Shown one piece after another: positions 12,449 through 20,445 of a stretch of 38,138 nucleotides of DNA. The DNA lies in contig JAHZFK010000010.1 of the NCBI GenBank assembly GCA_019421385.1, forward strand, positions 10,112 to 48,249, given 5' to 3'. Numbering within the stretch: position 1 is the first letter of the stretch; every line of letters starts with the position of its first letter. This DNA is from Clostridiales bacterium (GTDB lineage Bacteria > Bacillota > Clostridia > Oscillospirales > Butyricicoccaceae). Under the pieces are notes generated by a model. It was not told the origin of the DNA, did not search any database, and saw only the letters and a list, made by a program, of their open reading frames with translations. The translations under genes and the position numbers were made by a program.

Positions 12449-14689
12449 TTGCGCTTGGATGAGAAAGAGTATGTGCTGATTCGCGGCACAGTGGAGCAAA
12501 TTGTATTTTACAATCAGGAGAATGGATATGCCGTTTTGCGGTTAAGTTCGGACGAGGGTGCGGAGGTTACGGCAACCGGTACCTTTCCCAACATTGGCTT
12601 GGGAGAAGAGGTTATCCTGACCGGAACATGGGTGACGCACCCATCCTATGGCGAGCAGTTTGCAACCGAAGCATTTGAGCGACGCCTGCCCTCTTCGGTG
12701 CGGGGAATCGCTGAATACTTGGGCTCGGGGGTGATCCGTGGTATTGGTCCGCGACTGGCTTCCCGTATTGCAGAAAAGTTCGGGGAGGACACGTTCGATG
12801 TGTTGGCCTATGAGCCGGAACGCTTGACTGCTATTCGTGGGATTACGGAGAAAAAGGCAAGGGAGATCGGACGGCAGTTCACCGAACAGAACGAGATGCG
12901 TCTATTGATGGACTTTTTAGCAGAGCATCGTCTGCCGGTCTCCTTGACGCCACTTTTATACAAGCGCTTGCGGGATAGCGCAATTGATGCGCTGTGTGAG
13001 AATCCCTATTTGCTCTGTGATCCATATTATGATGTGGATTTCAAAATCGCTGATGGGCTGGCAATGGAGTTGGGACTTTCACTGTTGTCGGATGAACGCG
13101 CAGACGCGGGTGTGTTATACACGCTGGTGTTTAATTTGGACAACGGACATACCTTTATTCCAGTGGAAAAACTGACGGCTGCTGTTTGCTCGCTCCTTTC
13201 CGATGAGGACGTGGAGTTTGATGAAGCGCGCGCACTTGCTTCGATTGAACGATTGCGTGAACGTGGACGCTTGGTTTGCGAGCATATTGCCGGACGGGAC
13301 GCGGTCTATCTGCGCGATCTGCATGATGCGGAAGCGTACTTGGCAGAAATGTTAGGTTACATGGCAGAACGAAATTATGAATATGATTTCGATGTGGATG
13401 AACTACTCAAAGCGTTGGTGTTAGATAGTGAAGTGCCGTATTCGGAAAAGCAGAAGCAGGCGATCACAACGGCTGCACGCAATGGGTTGGTGATTCTGAC
13501 AGGCGGACCGGGTACCGGTAAAACAACGACCGTGCGCGGTATTTTGCAGGTGTTTGAAGCGCTGGGGCTGAATACATTGCTGGCAGCGCCGACCGGGCGT
13601 GCCGCAAAGCGGCTATCCGATTTGACCGGAATGGAAGCTAAAACTATTCATAGGTTACTGGAAGCGGGCTTTGGCATGGGGGGACGCACCGCATTTGCGC
13701 GAAATTTAACAAACCCACTCGAGTGCGATGCGGTCATTCTGGATGAGGTTTCCATGGTGGATATTACGCTGATGCAGGCGCTCATCGAGGCGCTGCCGCA
13801 CGGCGCGCGTTTGGTTTTGGTAGGAGATGCCGATCAGCTGCCTCCTGTGGGGCCGGGCAATTTTCTGCGGGATATCATCGGTTCGCACCGTGTTCCGACC
13901 ATTCAGTTGACGGATATTTTCCGGCAGGCACAGCAGTCTGATATTGTCATGAATGCACATGCAGTCAATGAAGGGCATATGCCGGTGCCATCCGGTGCGG
14001 ACGGTGACTTTTTCTTTTTGAAACGTGCAGATCCGGCAGCGGTGATTGAGACCGTGGCACAGCTATGTGCGGCACGGCTCCCTAATCATTATGGACTGTT
14101 GCCGTCGCAGATTCAGGTGCTTTCACCAGCCAGACGGCAGGGAAGCGGTACCATTGCGCTCAACCGTCGGCTGCAAGAGGCGCTCAATCCTCCTGCGGAG
14201 GACAAGCTCGAAAAACGATTTGGGGACTGGATTTTCCGCGAGGGCGACAGGGTGATGCAGGTGCGCAACAACTATGACATCATCTGGGAAAAGCGCGAGA
14301 ATGATGAGCAGGGCACGGGTATTTTCAACGGTGATGTGGGAGAAATCTTGCAGATCTTTCCGCGGCAGGAATGTATGGTCATTCGCTTTGATGATCGGAT
14401 TGCCACCTATACATATGATATGCTGGGTGAATTGGAGTTGGCTTATGCGGTGACAGTTCACAAGTCGCAGGGTAGCGAATTTGATGCGGTCGTATTGGCA
14501 TTATCTGAGTCATTGCCGCGTCGGCTGCTGACACGCAATATCTTGTATACGGCAATTACCCGGGCGAAGCAGCTGCTGGTGATTGTGGGCAGTCAGGATA
14601 CCGTGGCGTATATGGTTGGAAACAACCAGAAGGGACGGAGATACAGTGCGCTGAAAGCGCGCCTGCGTGAAGAAAGTCCTGCTGAATAA
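12449..14689 (+). CDS. recD2: ATP-dependent DNA helicase RecD2
   Basis: Superfamily 1B 5'-3' helicase of the RecD2/YrrC type, found in bacteria without RecBCD and implicated in DNA repair and replication fork maintenance. It has 746 residues, the usual RecD2 length. The N-terminal region (1-330) holds the RecD2-specific part, including helix-hairpin-helix-like GIGPRLASRIAEKFG and IRGITEKKAREIG. Walker A GGPGTGKTT is at 352-360, the DEVSM Walker B at 432-436 and VGDADQLPPVGPGNF follows. The late motifs YAVTVHKSQGSEFD and LYTAITRAK are intact. The start is TTG at 12449, with AAAGAGGAA just upstream; an in-frame TTG at 12455 is a weaker alternative. A terminator follows. Confidence 0.95.
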   Translation: MRLDEKEYVLIRGTVEQIVFYNQENGYAVLRLSSDEGAEVTATGTFPNIGLGEEVILTGTWVTHPSYGEQFATEAFERRLPSSVRGIAEYLGSGVIRGIGPRLASRIAEKFGEDTFDVLAYEPERLTAIRGITEKKAREIGRQFTEQNEMRLLMDFLAEHRLPVSLTPLLYKRLRDSAIDALCENPYLLCDPYYDVDFKIADGLAMELGLSLLSDERADAGVLYTLVFNLDNGHTFIPVEKLTAAVCSLLSDEDVEFDEARALASIERLRERGRLVCEHIAGRDAVYLRDLHDAEAYLAEMLGYMAERNYEYDFDVDELLKALVLDSEVPYSEKQKQAITTAARNGLVILTGGPGTGKTTTVRGILQVFEALGLNTLLAAPTGRAAKRLSDLTGMEAKTIHRLLEAGFGMGGRTAFARNLTNPLECDAVILDEVSMVDITLMQALIEALPHGARLVLVGDADQLPPVGPGNFLRDIIGSHRVPTIQLTDIFRQAQQSDIVMNAHAVNEGHMPVPSGADGDFFFLKRADPAAVIETVAQLCAARLPNHYGLLPSQIQVLSPARRQGSGTIALNRRLQEALNPPAEDKLEKRFGDWIFREGDRVMQVRNNYDIIWEKRENDEQGTGIFNGDVGEILQIFPRQECMVIRFDDRIATYTYDMLGELELAYAVTVHKSQGSEFDAVVLALSESLPRRLLTRNILYTAITRAKQLLVIVGSQDTVAYMVGNNQKGRRYSALKARLREESPAE

Positions 14690-14697
14690 AATACGAA

Positions 14698-14727
14698 AAA
14701 ACCAGCAACCAAGAGGTTGCTGGTTTT
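14698..14727. terminator. Bidirectional terminator between recD2 and tRNA-Ser
   Basis: Thirteen-pair perfect stem, arms 14698-14710 and 14715-14727, loop AAGA. Read on the plus strand it ends in TTTT after recD2. On the minus strand it gives a TTTTTT run after the tRNA, so it probably serves both convergent genes. Confidence 0.9.
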
Positions 14728-14731
14728 ACTT

Positions 14732-14820
14732 TGGCGCAGCGGGTGGGATTCGAACCCACGTGCCGTTGCCGGCAAACTGATTTCGAGTCAGCCCCGTTAT
14801 GACCACTTCGATACCGCTGC
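14732..14820 (-). tRNA. tRNA-Ser (anticodon CGA)
   Basis: Read on the minus strand, the 89 bases fold as a class II tRNA. The acceptor stem is GCAGCGG (14820-14814) with CCGCTGC (14742-14736), with a G discriminator and an encoded CCA (14734-14732). The D-stem is 3 base pairs, the anticodon stem is GCTGA/TCAGT with loop CTCGAAA (anticodon CGA), the long variable arm is TGCCG-GCAA-CGGCA, and the T-arm is GTGGG-TTCGAAT-CCCAC. The long variable arm and CGA anticodon identify a serine tRNA reading UCG codons. A minus-strand promoter lies upstream. Confidence 0.95.
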
Positions 14821-14852
14821 ATTTTATTGCCTGCTCTGCACAGTGCTTTGTT

Positions 14853-14881
14853 ATTATATCATGTGAGAATCAAAAAAACAA
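14853..14881 (-). promoter_or_regulatory. Sigma-A type promoter for tRNA-Ser
   Basis: On the minus strand, TTGTTT (14881-14876), a 17-base spacer and TATAAT (14858-14853). The predicted start near 14846 is about 26 bases upstream of the mature tRNA 5' end. Confidence 0.7.
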
Positions 14882-14947
14882 GCTTTTTTTGAAATTATAT
14901 CCTATAATATTTGCATGATACGTCAGTCTATAGATTGTAGTTGCGGA

Positions 14948-14992
14948 AAAATCAAAAGCAGCAGGAGGTATGACGCTGCTGCTTTTGATTTT
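14948..14992. terminator. Terminator after treC (hairpin with 17-pair stem)
   Basis: Arms 14948-14964 and 14976-14992 are perfectly complementary over 17 pairs with an 11-base loop. On the minus strand the hairpin ends in a TTTTT run, 12 bases beyond the treC stop codon. Confidence 0.9.
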
Positions 14993-15003
14993 GTGTCAGA
15001 TTG

Positions 15004-16656
15004 TTACTTTGCTGCACGGTACAAGACCAGAGATTCGTAAGGACGCAGATGAAGTTGATTCTGCACCGATGTATTTTCATAGTTGGAGAGCAGGCAGGTA
15101 AAACCATCGAGGTCTACCGGACAACTCCAATCGACTTCTGTCCGATAGAAGTTATTGATCACAACGAGCTGTTCACCATGAAAGCGTCTGGTATATGCCA
15201 GCACGGATGGGTGGGTCTCATCCAGCGGAGCAAAGTCGCCGTATGCGATCACATCATATTGCTTGCGCAGCGCAATCAGTTTCTGATAGTGTGCAAATAC
15301 CGAATGCGGATCATTCACCTGAGCCGTAACATTGATACGCGTATGGTTAGGGTTGACACTCAGCCAAGGCTCGGCTGTGGTAAAACCGCCGTTTTCACTT
15401 GCATTCCACTGCATGGGGGTGCGGCTATTATCGCGGGAATGGACGCGCAGAATATCATATACGCTGTCCTCGTGCAAGCCACGTGCACGCAGGATGTGAT
15501 AATGGTTGATACTCTCCACGTCACGGTACTGGTCGAGCGAGGTAAATCCTGCGTTGGTCATGCCAATTTCTTCGCCTTGATAGACATATGGTGTGCCACG
15601 CAGACAGTGTACTACCGTGCCCAGCATTTTGGCGGATTCTGCCCAGTATTCACCCTCGTCACCAAAGCGGGAGACAACACGCGGCTGGTCGTGGTTGCAC
15701 CAGAACACGGCGTTCCAAGCGTTGTGATCGCTCATACCGATTTGCCACGAGAACAGAATGTTCTTGAGTTTGCCGAAGTCGAACGGCACCAGCACCCATT
15801 TTTCATTTCCGACAAAGTCTACCTTGAGGTGATGGAATGAGAACACCATGCTCAGCTCGCCCGTATCTGCACCCGCGTAGCGGTAGCAGTTTTCCATGCT
15901 CGTGCTGCTCATTTCGCCGACCGTGATGATCTCGGCATCTGTACCAAAGGTTGCGGCGCTCATTTCGTGCAGGAACTCATGGATGCGTGGGCCATCGGTG
16001 TAGAAGCGGCGACCGTCGCCCTCGTAGTCGGATTCATAAGAGCCCTTGCTGATCAGGTTGACTACATCGAAGCGGAAGCCTTTGACGCCTTTATCCATCC
16101 AGAAGCGGATGACGTTTTGCAGTTCTTTGCGCACGCGGGGGTTCTCCCAATTGAGATCGGCCTGCGTCGGGTCGAACAGGTGCAAGTACCACTTTCCCTT
16201 TTCCGGCACATACTGCCATGCGTTGCCGCCAAATTTGCTTTCCCAGTTGTTCGGAGGTGTGCCGTCCGCGCCGCCCTCGCGCCAGATATAGAAATCCTCA
16301 TATTCCTTATCGCCGGCCATGGCCTTCTGGAACCATTCGTGTTCGGTCGAGGTGTGGTTGAACACCATGTCGAGCATCAGACGGATGTCGCGCTTTGCAG
16401 CTTCTTGAGACAGTGTTTCGAAGTCTGCCATCGTACCGAAGCGCGGGTCGACTGCACAGTAATCGGCCACGTCGTAGCCGTTATCACGCTGCGGAGAGGG
16501 GAAGAACGGATTGAGCCAAATGTAATCCACACCCAGCCTCTTGAGATAGTCGAGCTTGGCCGTTACACCGCCCAGATCACCTACGCCGTCACCGTCTGAA
16601 TCGAAAAAAGATTTAAAGTAGCACTGATAGACAACACTTTTGCGAAAATCAAACAT
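15004..16656 (-). CDS. treC: Alpha,alpha-phosphotrehalase (trehalose-6-phosphate hydrolase)
   Basis: Glycoside hydrolase family 13 enzyme that splits cytoplasmic trehalose-6-phosphate into glucose and glucose-6-phosphate. With the ATG at 16656, chosen because CAGGAGG stands 9-14 bases upstream, the protein has 550 residues, the expected size. Catalytic residues: nucleophile D197 (GFRFDVVNL), acid/base E248 (VGEMSS) and transition-state stabiliser D323 (CNHDQPR). The N-terminal VVYQCYFKSFFDSDGDGVGD and the DMVFNHTS region are typical of the TreC/oligo-1,6-glucosidase group. The location behind the trehalose PTS gene and beside a GntR regulator favours TreC over an isomaltase. The treP stop lies only 19 bases upstream, so the two form one operon. 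Confidence 0.93.
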   Translation of the reverse strand: MFDFRKSVVYQCYFKSFFDSDGDGVGDLGGVTAKLDYLKRLGVDYIWLNPFFPSPQRDNGYDVADYCAVDPRFGTMADFETLSQEAAKRDIRLMLDMVFNHTSTEHEWFQKAMAGDKEYEDFYIWREGGADGTPPNNWESKFGGNAWQYVPEKGKWYLHLFDPTQADLNWENPRVRKELQNVIRFWMDKGVKGFRFDVVNLISKGSYESDYEGDGRRFYTDGPRIHEFLHEMSAATFGTDAEIITVGEMSSTSMENCYRYAGADTGELSMVFSFHHLKVDFVGNEKWVLVPFDFGKLKNILFSWQIGMSDHNAWNAVFWCNHDQPRVVSRFGDEGEYWAESAKMLGTVVHCLRGTPYVYQGEEIGMTNAGFTSLDQYRDVESINHYHILRARGLHEDSVYDILRVHSRDNSRTPMQWNASENGGFTTAEPWLSVNPNHTRINVTAQVNDPHSVFAHYQKLIALRKQYDVIAYGDFAPLDETHPSVLAYTRRFHGEQLVVINNFYRTEVDWSCPVDLDGFTCLLSNYENTSVQNQLHLRPYESLVLYRAAK

Positions 16657-16675
16657 GTGAGTTTTTCCTCCTGTT

Positions 16676-18631
16676 TCAGGCGAGTTCAGCGGCGACTGTT
16701 TCGCCGTGCTTGGCTTCAATACCCGTGTGGAACGTCATATTGCTGTGACCAGCCGGCTCGGTAACGATGAATACGGTGGTTTTCGGGTGACCTGCTGCCG
16801 CAATCTTATCGGGGGAGAAGGTGATGAGTTTGTCGCCAGCCTTGACTGTGTCGCCTTCATGGACGAATAAAGTGAAACCGTCGCCCTTCATGTCCACTGT
16901 GTCTACACCGATGTGGATGAGAAGCTCGGTGCCGTCCGCTAGCTGGAGACCGCAGGCATGGCGGCTGTCCTCCATGACAACCGAAACCTTGGCGTCTACC
17001 GGAGCATAGATGGTGTCACCTGTTGGTTCAAAAGCCATACCTTCGCCCATGATGCCCTTGGAGAATACGTCATCCGGTACTTCGGACAGCGGCAGGGTGC
17101 GGCCGTCACAGATCGCCTTGAGCGTGATGGAAGCGGATGCTGCCGGGGCTTCGACTGCTGCCGGAGTAGCTTCCTCTACAGCAAGCGTCGCCGGGGCGGA
17201 CTCCATTACGCGGTCATCCTTGGACAGCTTGCGGCTGCCGACGATGTAGGTCAGAACGAACGGTACAATGATTGCGGTGGCCATCGCCAGCAGGAAGTTG
17301 ATCCAGTATTCCGGATAGATGGACAGGATACCCGGAAGGCCGCCGACACCGATGCTGATTGCGGTAACACCTGTACCAATCGAGATCATAGCTGCGCAGG
17401 CGGAACCGATCATACCACAAATCAGCGGGAAACCATATTTCAGGTTGACACCGAACAGTGCCGGTTCGGTAACGCCCAGATAGCAGGAGATGCACGCCGG
17501 GATATTGACCTGCTGTGCGCGCTCATTGCGCTTTTGCAGAATGGACATGGCAAGCACTGCCGAGCCCTGTGCAATGTTGGACAGCGCGATCATCGGCCAG
17601 AGGTTGGTGCCGCCGTAGGTGTTGACCAGCTGGGAGTCGATGGCATTGGTCATGTGGTGCAGACCGGTCATAACAACAGGAGCATAGAGCAGGCCGAACA
17701 GAGCCGCGAAAATCAGCTTGAAGTTGGAAGCCAGACCCATGTTGACGATGTTTGCAATAAAATCACCGATCTTCCAGCCAATCGGGCCGACGACTGTGTG
17801 TGCAATCAATACAGCAGGCACCAGTGCGCAGAACGGCACGACCACCATGCTGATGACTTCAGGACAGATTTTTTTGAAGAATTTCTCTAAGTAGACCAGC
17901 ACAAAGCCTGCTAGAATGGCAGCAACGACTTGACCTTGATAGCCGATCATCTGTACCTGTGCAAAACCGAAGTCCCAAACCGGAATATCAGCAGGCGCAG
18001 TGGTTGCAACCGAGAATGCGTTCAAGAGCTGTGGGGAAATGAGTGTCAGGCCGAGCACAATACCAAGGATCTGTGTGGTGCCCATTTTCTTGGTGATCGA
18101 CCAGGTTATGCCAACCGGCAGGAAGTGGAAGATCGCTTCGCCAATCAGCCAAAGGAAGCTGTACATACCGGCCCAGAATTGGGAAACATCCGCCAGCGAC
18201 TGTGTGCGGCCGTTCAGCAGATCGACTTCACCGATCAGGTTGCGGAAACCAAGCACAAGACCGCCGCAGATGAGCGCCGGGATGATCGGGGCGAAGATTT
18301 CGCCCAGTGCGCCCATGATGCGTTGGAGCGGATTCTGATTGGACTTGGCTGCATTCTTGACCGCGTCCTTGCTCACGCCCTCAATGCCGGCAAACTTGGT
18401 GAACTCCTGATAAAAGTTGGCTACGTCATTGCCGATGATGACCTGATATTGTCCGGCCTGTGTGAATGTACCTTTCACGCTGGGAATGGCTTCGATCGCT
18501 TTTTCATCCGCTTTTTTTGGATCGACCAGTACGAAACGCATACGCGTCATGCAATGCGATACCGCCTGAATGTTCTTTTTGCCGCCGATCTTATCGAGCA
18601 GCGTCTGGACGTCCTGCTGGTATTTTCCCAT
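16676..18631 (-). CDS. treP: Trehalose-specific PTS enzyme IIBCA
   Basis: Membrane permease that takes up trehalose while phosphorylating it to trehalose-6-phosphate at the expense of PEP via HPr. The start at 18631 follows GGAGGAAGATTC; it gives 651 residues. Order of domains: IIB at about 1-90 with phosphorylated C27 (SHCMTRMRF), IIC membrane domain at about 100-470 with about ten hydrophobic segments, then an Ala/Glu-rich linker. A complete IIA(Glc)-like domain at about 500-651 follows, with the two histidines of SRHACG and LLIHIGVDTV (H573, probable phosphorylation site). Many TreP proteins lack IIA and borrow it; here it is fused, so the transporter is self-sufficient beyond HPr. Trehalose specificity comes from linkage to treC and treR. 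Confidence 0.92.
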   Translation of the reverse strand: MGKYQQDVQTLLDKIGGKKNIQAVSHCMTRMRFVLVDPKKADEKAIEAIPSVKGTFTQAGQYQVIIGNDVANFYQEFTKFAGIEGVSKDAVKNAAKSNQNPLQRIMGALGEIFAPIIPALICGGLVLGFRNLIGEVDLLNGRTQSLADVSQFWAGMYSFLWLIGEAIFHFLPVGITWSITKKMGTTQILGIVLGLTLISPQLLNAFSVATTAPADIPVWDFGFAQVQMIGYQGQVVAAILAGFVLVYLEKFFKKICPEVISMVVVPFCALVPAVLIAHTVVGPIGWKIGDFIANIVNMGLASNFKLIFAALFGLLYAPVVMTGLHHMTNAIDSQLVNTYGGTNLWPMIALSNIAQGSAVLAMSILQKRNERAQQVNIPACISCYLGVTEPALFGVNLKYGFPLICGMIGSACAAMISIGTGVTAISIGVGGLPGILSIYPEYWINFLLAMATAIIVPFVLTYIVGSRKLSKDDRVMESAPATLAVEEATPAAVEAPAASASITLKAICDGRTLPLSEVPDDVFSKGIMGEGMAFEPTGDTIYAPVDAKVSVVMEDSRHACGLQLADGTELLIHIGVDTVDMKGDGFTLFVHEGDTVKAGDKLITFSPDKIAAAGHPKTTVFIVTEPAGHSNMTFHTGIEAKHGETVAAELA

Positions 18632-18661
18632 GAATCTTCCTCCTGCATTTTTAGTTTTATC

Positions 18662-18679
18662 AACTTGTTCAAACAAGTT
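18662..18679. promoter_or_regulatory. Inverted repeat, candidate TreR operator
   Basis: AACTTGTT and AACAAGTT flank a CA centre, an 18-base near-perfect dyad. It lies at about +8 to +25 of the predicted treP transcript, a position suited to repression. A related half site (ACAAGT) overlaps the treR -35 box at about 18873-18878. Assignment to TreR is inference from location. Confidence 0.6.
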
Positions 18680-18693
18680 TGCTTCTTGATGAT

Positions 18694-18722
18694 AGGATAC
18701 AGCTTTATGAATGGGAAAGCAA
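18694..18722 (-). promoter_or_regulatory. Predicted treP-treC promoter
   Basis: Minus strand: TTGCTT (18722-18717), 17-base spacer, TATCCT (18699-18694), start predicted near 18687. The -10 matches consensus at four of six bases. The candidate operator lies directly downstream. Confidence 0.55.
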
Positions 18723-18870
18723 GTCTATTAGTTAACAAAAAATTCAAAAAAATTTTATGGTATCTGACGAGTGAAATGGATAAAATGACAGTTAACAGCA
18801 ACTTGATTCGTGCAAAAAGCCAATGTGCTGCCGCAATAGAGCAGTATTTTGAAATTTGGAGCTATAAGGT

Positions 18871-18898
18871 TTTACAAGTACGGTGTGTGTGATATAAT
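18871..18898 (+). promoter_or_regulatory. Predicted treR promoter
   Basis: TTTACA at 18871-18876 and a perfect TATAAT at 18893-18898 with a 16-base spacer. Start near 18905, about 28 bases before the ATG at 18933. The ACAAGT half site at 18873-18878 overlaps the -35 box, so TreR may repress itself. Confidence 0.75.
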
Positions 18899-18932
18899 AG
18901 TAAAATCAGTTTGTACTGTAGAGAGGTGTCCC

Positions 18933-19682
18933 ATGCCGAAGGCAAAATACGAACAGCTGTATCAGATTTTAAAAGAAAAAATTGAATCCGGTACATATCC
19001 GCCGCAGGAGATGCTGCCCAGCGAACATACGTTAATTGCTGAACTGGGGTGCTCGCGCAACACGCTGCGCCGCGCTATAGGGGAGTTGGTGCGTGCCGGA
19101 TATGTGCAGACCATGCAAGGGAAGGGAATGCGCAATATTTTCGAGCCAAGTCAGCAGACGACCTTTACACTGGGTACGATCGAGACGTTCAGTGAGTCGG
19201 CAGAGCGTAACCAGCAGCGCGGCACAAGTAAGGTGCTGTTGTTTTCATCGGTCACAGCGGATTGGCAGCTGGCTGAAAAAACCGGTTTCACAGAGGGAAC
19301 GCCGCTATTTTATATCCAGCGTCTGCATTATCTGAACGGGCGCCCGTTGATTTTTAACCACAGCTATTTCCGGCAGGATGTGGCGCAGGGACTGACGCGC
19401 GAGATTGCCGAGCAGTCGATTTATCGTTATCTGGAAACCGAGCTGCATATATCCATCATCAATAGCAAGCGTGTGGTGACGGTGGAGAAAGCAACGCAGC
19501 TGGATTTGCAGCATCTGGATATGGGTGACTGCAACTGCCTTGCGGTCGTCAGCAGCCAAACGTATAATAGCGATGGCGTCATGTTTGAATACACACAGTC
19601 GCGCCACCATCCAAACTTCTTCCGATTCCAGGATAATGCGGTGCGGCGTTCCTCGGCACATGGAAGACCGGAGGAAAAATGA
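18933..19682 (+). CDS. treR: GntR/HutC-family transcriptional regulator, probable TreR
   Basis: DNA-binding regulator of 249 residues. Residues about 3-72 form the GntR winged helix-turn-helix (KYEQLYQILKEKIESGTY, LPSEHTLIAELGCSRNTLRRAI, ending GYVQTMQGKGM). Residues about 80-240 form a UTRA/HutC effector domain (FYIQRLHYLNGRPLIFNHSY, TQSRHHPNFFRF). In Bacillus, TreR represses the trehalose genes and is induced by trehalose-6-phosphate; the same role is inferred here because the gene is divergent from treP-treC with an inverted repeat between them. GAGAGGTG precedes the ATG at 18933. An in-frame ATG at 18849 would lie upstream of the promoter and is rejected. Its TGA overlaps an unused ATG of the following frame. 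Confidence 0.88.
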   Translation: MPKAKYEQLYQILKEKIESGTYPPQEMLPSEHTLIAELGCSRNTLRRAIGELVRAGYVQTMQGKGMRNIFEPSQQTTFTLGTIETFSESAERNQQRGTSKVLLFSSVTADWQLAEKTGFTEGTPLFYIQRLHYLNGRPLIFNHSYFRQDVAQGLTREIAEQSIYRYLETELHISIINSKRVVTVEKATQLDLQHLDMGDCNCLAVVSSQTYNSDGVMFEYTQSRHHPNFFRFQDNAVRRSSAHGRPEEK

Positions 19683-19723
19683 TACCAAAGCAAAGTAGTA
19701 AACAAATGCAAAGGAGCAATACA

Positions 19724-20380
19724 ATGAAACAGAGCAAGCGTATTTTGGGTATTTGCGGCATGTTGGTCGCGCTGGTTTTAAGCGGTTGCGGCGCAGGGGC
19801 AGGGGAGAATAACACTGCTGCAAATTCACAGAATGACCAGCCGGATACAACGCAGAACGAAACCCAGCCCGAGACGACGAATGTCGGTACCCATCATGCG
19901 GAAATCAAGATTCAGGATATGGGTACCATCACAGTGGAGCTGGATGGCGATGCAGCACCTATTACGGTACAGAATTTCATAGATCTTGCGGAAAGCGGCT
20001 TTTACGACGGTTTGACCTTTCATCGCATCATCAGCGGCTTTATGATGCAGGGCGGCGATCCGAATGGTGACGGTACCGGTGGGTCTGAGCAGAATATCAA
20101 GGGTGAATTTTCCGAAAACGGTGTAGAAAATGATCTGTCGCATACACGCGGTGCCATCTCGATGGCGCGTGCGCAGGATATGGACAGCGCTTCTTCGCAG
20201 TTTTTTATCGTGCATCAGGACAGCACCTATTTGGACGGACAGTATGCCTGCTTCGGTTATGTGACCGACGGCATGGATATCGTCGATGAGATTTGCGAGA
20301 ATACGAAAGTAGAAGATGGCAACGGCACGGTCTTGCCGGAAAACCAGCCGGTGATCGAGAGCATTACGATTCTGGATTGA
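19724..20380 (+). CDS. Lipoprotein cyclophilin-type peptidyl-prolyl cis-trans isomerase
   Basis: Exported folding catalyst that isomerises prolyl peptide bonds. AAAGGAGC before the ATG at 19724 decides the start (218 residues). Residues 1-20 or so are a lipoprotein signal with lipobox VLSGC, so the mature protein would be tethered to the outer face of the membrane. A Q/N/T/E-rich linker follows to about residue 60. The cyclophilin domain runs from about 62 to 218 (TVQNFIDLAESGFYDGLTFHRIISGFMMQGGDP, ASSQFFIV, YACFGYVTDGMDIVD), with the catalytic Arg in FHRI. Its ATG is 41 bases past the treR stop, without an obvious promoter, so it may share the treR transcript. A strong terminator follows. 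Confidence 0.93.
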   Translation: MKQSKRILGICGMLVALVLSGCGAGAGENNTAANSQNDQPDTTQNETQPETTNVGTHHAEIKIQDMGTITVELDGDAAPITVQNFIDLAESGFYDGLTFHRIISGFMMQGGDPNGDGTGGSEQNIKGEFSENGVENDLSHTRGAISMARAQDMDSASSQFFIVHQDSTYLDGQYACFGYVTDGMDIVDEICENTKVEDGNGTVLPENQPVIESITILD

Positions 20381-20387
20381 GTAGATG

Positions 20388-20431
20388 ATATCAAAAAAAC
20401 CGTCTCCAAAGGGAGACGGTTTTTTTGATAT
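20388..20431. terminator. Bidirectional terminator between ppi and lysR
   Basis: Twenty-pair perfect stem, arms ATATC...CTCC (20388-20407) and mirror arm (20412-20431), with an internal run of seven A/T pairs on each side giving TTTTTTT in both directions. It lies between two convergent genes. Confidence 0.95.
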
Positions 20432-20445
20432 GGACGCAAACAGGC

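Noticed and set aside
14872..14890. A/T palindrome CAAAAAAACAAGCTTTTTTTG as a terminator.
   Set aside because: The stem is almost only A-T with little GC content, and no gene end lies beside it; the sequence overlaps the tRNA promoter.
18706..18722. TGAATGGGAAAGCA as a possible catabolite-responsive element for treP.
   Set aside because: Only about nine or ten of the constrained positions agree and the central CG is missing.
19679..19723. Upstream ATG (19679) as start of the cyclophilin lipoprotein.
   Set aside because: It would place 15 polar residues before the signal peptide, and the ribosome site lies downstream, in front of 19724.
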